This document shows positions 25,595 through 33,167 of a stretch of 64,000 nt of DNA, piece after piece (positions within the stretch are counted from its first letter, which is position 1; each line of letters opens with the position of its first letter). The DNA lies in NCBI GenBank assembly GCA_021773055.1, contig JAJFKV010000012.1, positions 1 to 64,000 on the forward strand, read 5' to 3'. Source of the DNA: Woeseiaceae bacterium. GTDB lineage: Bacteria; Pseudomonadota; Gammaproteobacteria; Steroidobacterales; Woeseiaceae. The notes beneath the pieces are model-generated. The model was not told the origin of the DNA and ran no database searches. It saw only the letters and a list, made by a program, of their open reading frames with translations. The position numbers and the translations under genes are program-made.

Positions 25595-26544
25595 CGAAAG
25601 TCGCGACAAAGCTGGCGGCGTGCGTGCTCTTATGTGCGTCGTTGTTCGCGTGCACCGGCTCTATTGTGCACCTGAGCTCAGGATTCGAAGGTGCGGATGA
25701 GTTCGAAACCAGCCTTGCGATCAGCAACCGCATAGATGTTGCCGTGCTGGGCGGACTCGATGGTCAAAATCAGTTCGAGCTGTCCGGATCGGTATCGGCA
25801 CTATCTGCAAGCGGCAACATTTTGTATTTTCTGGACCGCGGTACAGGCCAGTTGCTGCACATGAATCTGGTCACGACGGAAACGAAGGTGCTCGCCGTGA
25901 TTCGTGATGGAAATTCGAGTGGAATGATCGCCGCTGCCGATGGATCTGTCTACGTTGCCGATCGAGCCGACCGCAGTATCGTGTCCTGGACGCCATTCGA
26001 CACCGAGCCGCGACGACTGGTGACCAGCAATTTTTTCACGAGTCCCACGGATATTGCTTTGACTGACTATGGTCGGAGCCTGATCGCTATCGATGATCTG
26101 GATACACAAATCCTGATGATGGACGTTTACGGATATGCATTACGACCACTACAACAAGGCGTGATCAGGCCGTCGCACGTCACCTCGATGCGTGCTGTGG
26201 GCGCAACCAATGAAAACATCTTTGTGCTGGATGCAGATGCCAACGAAATTGTTGGTTTCAACTTACAAGGCGATCCGGTTGGCAGTTACGCGACCGACGA
26301 GCTCAGCCACGCAACGGCCCTTGCCGTAGATCTTTGCGGCAGATTTTTTGTAGCGGACGATGGCGATGAAAATATTTATGTAGGCTTTGCCGACATGGTT
26401 ATACCCGGCTTTCGCACCGCCGCTGCGGGGTTGGCGAGCGCGTCCACCAATGATCTTTGGACGGACGGAAGCTACCTGTATGCAGCGACAGAGTCCGACG
26501 GAATATTTGTTTTCGCGATCGATCCGGAGTGTGTTGTCCGATGA
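25591..26544 (+). CDS. NHL/propeller-like lipoprotein
   Basis: A 317-residue lipoprotein from TTG 25591, giving a four-base TTGA overlap with the preceding stop and a good lipobox (LFAC, Cys21). Weak propeller blades follow: LSASGNILYFLDRGTGQLL, IAAADGSVYVADRADRSIV, ALAVDLCGRFFVADDGDE. It lacks any haem motif. Its stop overlaps the start of a second NHL lipoprotein. Like the other propellers in this cluster it may dock cytochromes or the outer-membrane barrel, which is inference. Confidence 0.75.
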   Translation: MTKVATKLAACVLLCASLFACTGSIVHLSSGFEGADEFETSLAISNRIDVAVLGGLDGQNQFELSGSVSALSASGNILYFLDRGTGQLLHMNLVTTETKVLAVIRDGNSSGMIAAADGSVYVADRADRSIVSWTPFDTEPRRLVTSNFFTSPTDIALTDYGRSLIAIDDLDTQILMMDVYGYALRPLQQGVIRPSHVTSMRAVGATNENIFVLDADANEIVGFNLQGDPVGSYATDELSHATALAVDLCGRFFVADDGDENIYVGFADMVIPGFRTAAAGLASASTNDLWTDGSYLYAATESDGIFVFAIDPECVVR

Positions 26545-27596
26545 AGCTCGCAAGCATCACTCTGATTGCGATGTCGCTGGCGGGTTGTGCTGCCGCACCA
26601 CGGGTGATGCAATATTTCCCGGAGTCCGCCACTACATCTACCGATATCGCCTGGCCGGACCCGACCCAGCTGCCTCGACTCGAATACGCGGGACAGTTGG
26701 TTGGAGAGGACAACTTCGTTGTTGAAGATCAGGAGCAAGGTCGTGGTACTCGATTGTTGCGCTGGATAGTCGGCTTGACGGGCGGTAGTAACAATTCCGA
26801 GCAGCTGATTCGACCGCAAAGCGGTACCGTCGATGCAGCGGGCAGAATTCTGGTTACAGACGCGGGTCGACACGCAATCTTTGTTTTCGACGAGGCGCAG
26901 GCCGACTTCGATATCTGGTATGACGCAGCGCCCGGAGTTGAGTTCCTGTCGCCGGTCGGTATAGCGGTGGCGCAGAACGGCAACCTTGTCGTTGCTGATG
27001 CTGAGCTTGGAGAGGTTTTTGTATTGTCGGACGAGGGCGCTCCCATCGGGCGATTCGGACATAGCACGCTGATTCGGCCGACGGGCGTCAGTGTCGACCG
27101 TAGCAACGGCGAGATATATGTCGCCGATACCGTTGCTCATGAGATTAAAGTATTTTCAGCTCAGCTCGAGGCGTTGAGAACCATCGGTATTCCCGGCGGT
27201 GAGCCCGGCCAACTCAATTCGCCGATGCACATCAGCGTCAGAGGGGACCGTTTGTATGTGTCGGATACACTGAATGCACGTGTACAGATCTATTCAACTT
27301 CGGACGGTACGCTGCAGGATGTTGTTGGATCAAGGGGCACCTACGTTGGCAATATGGTTCGACCAAAAGGGGTTACGGTGGACAGCGATGGCAACATTTA
27401 TGTGGTCGAGTCCTACCATGACCATCTGCTGATCTACGATTCAGAAGGACGCTTCTTGCTGCCGATCGGTGGCAATGGCACGAGTATCGGCGAGTTTTTT
27501 CTGCCTGCGGGCGCATGGTCTGATGCTGATGATCGCATCTTCATCGCCGATATGTTCAATGGTCGCGTGGTCATCTTCCAGTTTGTGGGGGGCTGA
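26541..27596 (+). CDS. NHL-repeat lipoprotein
   Basis: A 351-residue lipoprotein starting at ATG 26541 (four-base ATGA overlap), with lipobox LAGC (Cys16). It has clear NHL blades: GTVDAAGRILVTDAGRHAIF, VGIAVAQNGNLVVADAELGE, GVSVDRSNGEIYVADTVAHE and KGVTVDSDGNIYVVESYHDH. It is closely similar in layout to the lipoprotein at 17706, including the final LPAG segment followed by an IFIADMFNGRVVIF strand. Its stop shares a base with the start of the undecahaem cytochrome, so the two are probably produced together and may be partners. Confidence 0.87.
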   Translation: MKLASITLIAMSLAGCAAAPRVMQYFPESATTSTDIAWPDPTQLPRLEYAGQLVGEDNFVVEDQEQGRGTRLLRWIVGLTGGSNNSEQLIRPQSGTVDAAGRILVTDAGRHAIFVFDEAQADFDIWYDAAPGVEFLSPVGIAVAQNGNLVVADAELGEVFVLSDEGAPIGRFGHSTLIRPTGVSVDRSNGEIYVADTVAHEIKVFSAQLEALRTIGIPGGEPGQLNSPMHISVRGDRLYVSDTLNARVQIYSTSDGTLQDVVGSRGTYVGNMVRPKGVTVDSDGNIYVVESYHDHLLIYDSEGRFLLPIGGNGTSIGEFFLPAGAWSDADDRIFIADMFNGRVVIFQFVGG

Positions 27597-29971
27597 TGGT
27601 GAGCAAATTACAAGCCCTTACCACGTCCGTCGCGACTTTGTCGCTGTTGGGAATTGCTCTTATCGCAGTTGCCCAGGGCGTGAGCGACGTTTCCATGAGC
27701 AAGCACAATCTTTCGGTTGCCGGACCGGGACCTGTGGCGGCCGGCAGTGAAACGGAGGTTTGTGTGTTCTGTCATACGCCGCATGGTGCGACCGCTGCCC
27801 CGGATGCGCCGTTATGGAATCGCGAATTCTCAACGCAAACCTATATTCCCTATACATCGTCGTCGCTGGATGCTGAAACCATCGCGGGACAGTTGCAGCA
27901 ACCGGCTGGCAGCTCCAAGCTTTGCCTGTCATGCCACGACGGATCGATGGCCATTGGCACTGTAAACGTCAGTGGCGGGCAACAGAATGTATCGATAGAT
28001 ATGAACGGTGTTGGCCCTGGCGGCGAGATGCCGGCCGGGTCAGGCACACTATCAGGCTTTACCCGAAATCTTGGTGCAGACCTGACGAATGATCACCCGA
28101 TATCGCTCACCTATGACACATCGCTGGTCAATCTGGATGGCGAGCTTCGCGATCCGGCAGTTGCCGCAGAGATCGGTCTTCGATCGCCCGGAGTTCGGCC
28201 GCAGTTTCCGCTGGAGGCGACCGGGCCGGCGAACGAGCAGCAGTTGCAATGCGCCAGTTGCCACGACCCGCATATCGCAGACCTGGTTGCGGGGCAGCCA
28301 CAAAAGTTCCTGCGTGGAAATCGGCTGCAGCAGGCGACCCCAGGCGCATCGTTCGATGGCAGTACAGATATTGTCTGTTTGGGTTGCCACGAAAAAGAGG
28401 GCTGGAGCGCGTCTGCGCATGCCTCGCCGATATCTGCAGACGAGACTTACCTCGCGGCGGATGCGGTGCAGCGCGAATTTCCCGTAAACACTGCTGTCTG
28501 GCAGGCGTCCTGCCTAAACTGTCACGATACGCATACCGTACACGGCTCCCGTCGTCTGTTGCGCGAAGGCACAGACAGTCTGGCGTCGCCAAAGTCCGGC
28601 GGTGACTCCGCTATTGAAGAAACCTGTAATCAATGTCACAGCGCTTTTCCCGTGGTTGGAAACCCGGCGGGCGAGGTAAAAAATATCGAGTCGGATTTCG
28701 AGCTGGCCGTGAGTATGCCAATTACGTCGATCGATCAGCAAACTGGTACCGAAACGCACGATATAGTCGATGCTGATTTTGTCGAAAGCAGGGCGATACT
28801 GGGGCGCGGCAGTTCATTGAATCGACATGCAGAATGCACTGACTGCCATAATCCACACAGAGTCATAAAGAACGCGTTGTTCAATGGCCTGGGCACACCC
28901 GACGAAAGCGCACATGATCACACGACGGGGCACAGCAATTTAGCCTCAGGTGCGCTCACGGGAGCCTGGGGCGTCGAACCGTTTTACGGCAGTAACACAT
29001 TCTTGTCCTTGCCGATTTCCTATGAAATCAAGCGAGGCATGGGTATCAGCACGGCGGTCACGGCGAGCCACGTGACGCGCGAATACCAGGTTTGTCTCAA
29101 GTGCCATTCAGACTATGGTTATGACGATGACGGCATTTATCCGCTCGGCACGAGGCCGAACCTCGGAGACTCTGGCGGTGGTACACCCGCCAGCACGAAT
29201 AACGTCCAGCAATATACGAATCAGGCGATGGAGTTCCAGGCACCTCTGGGCGATCAGGGCGAGCCGGGTGCCAATCATCGTTCGTGGCATCCGGTGATGG
29301 ACGCGACGGGCCGGTCCGCCGGCGTAAGAAATATGAGTTCCTCGACAAGTTTGTTTCTTGCTCCGTGGAACGGAACGTCCATTGGAACGCAGACAATGAT
29401 TTGCTCGGATTGCCACGGCACACAGACCGCTACCGGCACGGTGGTCCCAACAGGCGACAATCCCTGGGGACCGCATGGGTCGAACATCGATTTCTTGCTG
29501 AAGGGCGCATGGTCGGCGTCGACGGGCAACAATAATTCGGGGCTTTGCTTTCGTTGTCACAGCCACACGAACTATGCGACCGAGCAAAATGAGGGCGATC
29601 AAAGCAATTTTGAAAGCGGCTTTGGCGGTCCCAAGGACAGCAATTTGCACGCTTTTCATGCGAAGCGAATAGGCGGAAATCTGCGATGCAGCTGGTGCCA
29701 TGCGGCGGTACCGCACGGCTGGAAGAACAAAGCATTGCTGGTCAATCTGAACGATGTCGGGCCCGAAGCCGGCGTCGCGCCGGGTACCGAAGTGAATATC
29801 ACCAGCGATAACCAGACCTACGACCAGGGTCCGTATTACATGAACGCCAAATTAAAGGTCTTAACCTGGCGTAGTAGTGGCACCTGGCGAGAGCAGGACT
29901 GTGGTTCCGCCAGTGGGCAATTGGGGTCTGGCAAAGACTGGATGGGCGACGTGTGCAGTAACCCGCCATGA
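27596..29971 (+). CDS. Exported undecahaem c-type cytochrome
   Basis: A 791-residue protein with a signal peptide (cleavage near AVAQG, about residue 27) and eleven CxxCH sites in order: CVFCH, CLSCH, CASCH, CLGCH, CLNCH, CNQCH, CTDCH, CLKCH, CSDCH, CFRCH, CSWCH. The first part (CVFCHTPHGA, CLSCHDG, LGADLTNDHPISL, CASCHDPH) matches the whole tetrahaem protein of 18911; the remaining seven haems are an extension with few close parallels that I recognise. No membrane anchor or lipobox is seen. Its size and haem number suit the terminal outer or extracellular member of an electron conduit. It ends in a four-base overlap with the ResB-like gene. Confidence 0.9.
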   Translation: MVSKLQALTTSVATLSLLGIALIAVAQGVSDVSMSKHNLSVAGPGPVAAGSETEVCVFCHTPHGATAAPDAPLWNREFSTQTYIPYTSSSLDAETIAGQLQQPAGSSKLCLSCHDGSMAIGTVNVSGGQQNVSIDMNGVGPGGEMPAGSGTLSGFTRNLGADLTNDHPISLTYDTSLVNLDGELRDPAVAAEIGLRSPGVRPQFPLEATGPANEQQLQCASCHDPHIADLVAGQPQKFLRGNRLQQATPGASFDGSTDIVCLGCHEKEGWSASAHASPISADETYLAADAVQREFPVNTAVWQASCLNCHDTHTVHGSRRLLREGTDSLASPKSGGDSAIEETCNQCHSAFPVVGNPAGEVKNIESDFELAVSMPITSIDQQTGTETHDIVDADFVESRAILGRGSSLNRHAECTDCHNPHRVIKNALFNGLGTPDESAHDHTTGHSNLASGALTGAWGVEPFYGSNTFLSLPISYEIKRGMGISTAVTASHVTREYQVCLKCHSDYGYDDDGIYPLGTRPNLGDSGGGTPASTNNVQQYTNQAMEFQAPLGDQGEPGANHRSWHPVMDATGRSAGVRNMSSSTSLFLAPWNGTSIGTQTMICSDCHGTQTATGTVVPTGDNPWGPHGSNIDFLLKGAWSASTGNNNSGLCFRCHSHTNYATEQNEGDQSNFESGFGGPKDSNLHAFHAKRIGGNLRCSWCHAAVPHGWKNKALLVNLNDVGPEAGVAPGTEVNITSDNQTYDQGPYYMNAKLKVLTWRSSGTWREQDCGSASGQLGSGKDWMGDVCSNPP

Positions 29972-30984
29972 TGATGTTGATAAAAAAACTGGCATCGTTG
30001 CGACTCACGCTGGTGGGTATGGCGGTATTGGGCGTGCTCGCTCTGGCAGGTTCACGAAGCTCGACCATTGATATCGGACTCACGGCGATACCGCTGTGTT
30101 TGCTATCACTCAATCTGCTTGCGGCGATCCTAAGCAACAGGAGTTTTCGTACGCAGAGTGGGTTGCTGATATTCCATGTCGGTCTGCTGTTTGTATTTGC
30201 GCTGATTGGCATATCGGTTCTGACGCGTTTCGATGGTCACGTTGAGGTCGTTCAGGGTGTCGCATTTGACGCAGAGGCAGTGGAAGTGGCCAGGCGAGGC
30301 TGGCTGCATCGCGGCGACTTACAGCGAGTGCAATTCACCCAGGGCGATATACAGGTCGACTATCTGCCGGGTCTGGTCAGGCAGGCAACACGAAGCACGA
30401 TTACGTATCCGATTGACGCGGAGACCATCGGTGCTGCGACGATCGGTGACAAACGCGGTGCTGAATTCAACGGTTATCGGTTTCTTGCCACCTTCAACAA
30501 AGGGTTCGCATTGGTTTTGCGCTGGCAGGACTACGCCGGGAATATTGAATATGGCTCGATACATTTCCCCTCATTCCCGCTAAATGACTGGCAACAGGTG
30601 ACCGAGTGGCGGACCCCAGGCGGGCAAAGTATCGAATTCGAAATCGAGTTCGCCGAGCCAATTGTACAAGCGGAAAGTCACTGGGTATTGCAACGGCCAT
30701 ACGTCCCGTACGTGGTTCATGTCAGTGGCGAAAAACTGTCGCCGACCATCTTGGGAAGCGGTGACGATATAGAGGTGAGCGGTGGGTCAATTCGCATTGA
30801 GGACATGCGTTTATGGATGGCCTATCGCGTGGACTATTACCCTTACTTACCGTGGGTGTTCGTTGCGGCAATATTGGCCATCGCCGGTCTGGCGATGCAA
30901 TTTGGCAGTCGTTACCTGCCTAAACGCAAATCTGCCTCGGCCACGGTAGTGGAGGCCGCGCATGCATCTGTCGCCGGCAACTGA
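29968..30984 (+). CDS. ResB/CcsB-like cytochrome c biogenesis protein
   Basis: A 338-residue membrane protein with hydrophobic segments near 10-28, 32-50 and 58-78, a large periplasmic region, and a last segment near 295-315. This is the layout of ResB/Ccs1, half of the System II haem-delivery and attachment machine. It overlaps the CcsA-like gene by 23 bases. It lies immediately behind the undecahaem gene, so it is probably a dedicated maturation factor. ResB proteins diverge strongly, hence the assignment leans partly on the adjacent CcsA-like gene. Three successive ATG codons begin the frame. Confidence 0.78.
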   Translation: MMMLIKKLASLRLTLVGMAVLGVLALAGSRSSTIDIGLTAIPLCLLSLNLLAAILSNRSFRTQSGLLIFHVGLLFVFALIGISVLTRFDGHVEVVQGVAFDAEAVEVARRGWLHRGDLQRVQFTQGDIQVDYLPGLVRQATRSTITYPIDAETIGAATIGDKRGAEFNGYRFLATFNKGFALVLRWQDYAGNIEYGSIHFPSFPLNDWQQVTEWRTPGGQSIEFEIEFAEPIVQAESHWVLQRPYVPYVVHVSGEKLSPTILGSGDDIEVSGGSIRIEDMRLWMAYRVDYYPYLPWVFVAAILAIAGLAMQFGSRYLPKRKSASATVVEAAHASVAGN

Positions 30985-31786
30985 ACAGCAGTTCGTCTCG
31001 CTTGCGGTTGCGCTGCTCGCGCTGGCGACGGTTGTGCAAATGCCATTGATCACCGGTCGCCGTGCCCCACAATGGCCAACCTTTGCCACGCTCGGCTCGA
31101 CCATTCTGATCCTGGCCGTGGCCATAGCCGGGCGATGGTTGCGAGAATCGCAAGGACCGTTCCTGACGCTCTACGATGTCTTGCTGAGTAATGTCTTTAG
31201 TCTGACGTTGTTATTCACCCTGGTCATCTGGCGCGTGCCGGTGACACGCATTGCGGCGTTACTGGCATGTCCAATCTTATTGTTGTTGGGTCTCTGGTTA
31301 GCCAATGTTTCAGCGATAGCAGTACCTTTGCCTGCGACCTTTGATAATTACTGGCTCTGGCTACATGTTGTGAGCGGCAAGTTTTTCCTTGGCATCTGCA
31401 TGACGAGTGCGTGCGCGGCCGGTGTGCTGCTCTTGTCCTCGTGGCGTAGGGGTGGTGAGCTAGCCCGTGTTTCGGACACGACGAATCTGGAAGAAGCCGT
31501 TTGGGCGCTGTTTTTCCTGGCATTCATATTTCACAGTCTTATGTTGCTCGCCGGATCGGTTTGGGCACACAGCGCATGGGGCCGCTATTGGTCCTGGGAT
31601 CCATTGGAGACCTGGACGCTAATCACCTGGCTGATGATTGGCGGCATCCTGCACGCCCGGACGACCTTCGCCAACATGCCGAAGTGGCTCGCTCAGGCGT
31701 CAATCGTGATCGTATTCGTGATCGCGTTCATGACCTTTTTTGGCGTGCCGTTTATTAGTCAGGCTCCGCACAAGGGGGTCATGTGA
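30962..31786 (+). CDS. CcsA/ResC-like haem-handling protein
   Basis: A 274-residue polytopic membrane protein with about eight hydrophobic segments and the tryptophan-rich WWD motif (WGRYWSWDPLETWTLITWL, near 205-222) that binds haem in CcsA, CcmC and CcmF. Conserved His residues flank it (HVVSGK near 125-130, FHSLML near 187). With the preceding ResB-like protein it forms System II cytochrome c maturation. It overlaps both neighbours. The presence of System II inside a multihaem cluster of a gammaproteobacterium-like genome, where Ccm System I is usual, is notable. Confidence 0.88.
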   Translation: MHLSPATEQQFVSLAVALLALATVVQMPLITGRRAPQWPTFATLGSTILILAVAIAGRWLRESQGPFLTLYDVLLSNVFSLTLLFTLVIWRVPVTRIAALLACPILLLLGLWLANVSAIAVPLPATFDNYWLWLHVVSGKFFLGICMTSACAAGVLLLSSWRRGGELARVSDTTNLEEAVWALFFLAFIFHSLMLLAGSVWAHSAWGRYWSWDPLETWTLITWLMIGGILHARTTFANMPKWLAQASIVIVFVIAFMTFFGVPFISQAPHKGVM

Positions 31787-32286
31787 ACAAGCGGATGGAT
31801 AAGCGACGAGTCGTCATTCCAGTCATGTTATTGGCTACCGTAGTGCTCGGGGCAGTCTTGCAGAAGTTCCCCAGCAACGACTCACGCCCACAGGAACCAA
31901 ATTTTCAACAGCAATTCCAGCATGCTGTCGCTTTGTTGGAACAACGTCAATTCGAATCCGCCGTGCAAGAGTTTGACGGTCTTATGAAACTCGCTCCGGC
32001 GCTACCGGAAGCGCACGTCAATATGGGATACGCGCTGCTTGGCCTCGAAAAATTCAAAGCAGCGCAGGAATATTTTGGCAGTGCCACAACAATACAGCCA
32101 CTGCAAAGCAATGCTTACTACGGTCTGGCCGTTGCCTCGGAAGGGCTCGGCGAGATACGGAAAGCGGTCATGGCAATGCGTACCTTTGTTCACATTGCGG
32201 ATCGAAACAACCCGTATCGTCGCAAAGCGAATGCGGCGATCCGGGAATGGGAGGCCGCACTGTTGGCACAGAAAAATGACGAATAA
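31783..32286 (+). CDS. Membrane-anchored TPR protein
   Basis: A 167-residue protein from GTG 31783 (GTGA overlap). One N-terminal membrane segment (about 9-27) is followed by three TPR-like helix pairs: FESAVQEFDGLMKLAPALPE, AHVNMGYALLGLEKFKAAQE and YYGLAVASEGLGEIRKAVM. It resembles the TPR part of CcmH/NrfG-type proteins, which present apocytochromes for haem attachment, so it may be part of the maturation unit encoded just upstream. That link is inference from position. Confidence 0.78.
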   Translation: MNKRMDKRRVVIPVMLLATVVLGAVLQKFPSNDSRPQEPNFQQQFQHAVALLEQRQFESAVQEFDGLMKLAPALPEAHVNMGYALLGLEKFKAAQEYFGSATTIQPLQSNAYYGLAVASEGLGEIRKAVMAMRTFVHIADRNNPYRRKANAAIREWEAALLAQKNDE

Positions 32287-33139
32287 GTGGGGGCAAGGGC
32301 AAGGGCTCTTAATCATCGTTCTGGCGTTATGCGGAGCGGCTGTTGAAGCGGCAGATTGCGTCGCAGAGGACACCCGAAAGTCTCCACAGATCGCACAGAA
32401 GATTGCCCTGTTAGCCCGCTTGATGGAAGACTCGGAACCACTGCGAAGGGCCGAGCAGAGTGGCGATGCCGATGCTCTGGAGGCGATTGCGAAAGCGCGC
32501 CAGTCATTATCCGATGCCAGGGACGCGTTGGCAGAGGGATGCGTGTCCGATGCCTCAGCGATGTCATCACAAGGACTCAAATTCGCGACTACGGCGTTTC
32601 GGAATTCAGGATCTTCCGGCCGACAAGCACGTGAAAAATACGACGCTGCAATTCAACAGGCGACATCGTTCATGCTGGCGCTTGATTCGCAACCCGCGGA
32701 ATTGCATGGATTGAGCAGTGAAGATCTGGTCGGCATGGAGCGGCAAATGGAACGTGCTGAGTCTCTGGCCTCGGACGGCGCATTTCAGGACGCGTTGCAG
32801 TTGTTGTTACCGGTTAACGATCGGCTGCAACGCCGGTTGCTCGAGATACTCAATAACAAGACCGTCTTTTACGCCAGGAATTTCGCGACCTACGCCGATG
32901 AATATCGTTACCTGGAAGAACAGTACGACGGATATTTGTTGCTTCTTCAGTCCGGTGAGAAGACAGCTTCCTACAGCGCGCGGAATCGAGTGGAGTCGTT
33001 GCTGGCGAAAGCAGCAGCGTTGCGCGCGGCGGCGGACAAGCAGGCTCAGACAGAGGATTGGCAGGGGGCATTAGCCAGCATGCAGGCCGCACTCAAGAAC
33101 TGTGAACAGGCGATACGCGCGACCGGGTATGCCTACTAA
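32276..33139 (+). CDS. Exported helical protein of unrecognised family (copy 2)
   Basis: A 287-residue protein starting at ATG 32276, overlapping the TPR gene by 11 bases. A signal peptide (cleavage near AVEAAD) precedes long amphipathic helices. ARNFATYADEYRYLEEQYDG and a C-terminal EQAIRATGYAY correspond to ELKFETAEDEYLYELDR and KAIRSAGVYIPG of the 23773 product, identifying a duplicated family inside this cluster. It has two Cys (ADCVAED and EGCVSD) that could pair. No domain is recognised. It lies between maturation genes and the membrane b/c-haem protein. Confidence 0.75.
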   Translation: MTNKWGQGQGLLIIVLALCGAAVEAADCVAEDTRKSPQIAQKIALLARLMEDSEPLRRAEQSGDADALEAIAKARQSLSDARDALAEGCVSDASAMSSQGLKFATTAFRNSGSSGRQAREKYDAAIQQATSFMLALDSQPAELHGLSSEDLVGMERQMERAESLASDGAFQDALQLLLPVNDRLQRRLLEILNNKTVFYARNFATYADEYRYLEEQYDGYLLLLQSGEKTASYSARNRVESLLAKAAALRAAADKQAQTEDWQGALASMQAALKNCEQAIRATGYAY

Positions 33140-33167
33140 ACGAGACAAAGATGAGAAGCCAGGAATT

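Noticed and set aside
32039-32275. Longer upstream start for the second helical-family gene
   Set aside because: It is a shadow of the TPR gene; the signal peptide begins at 32276.
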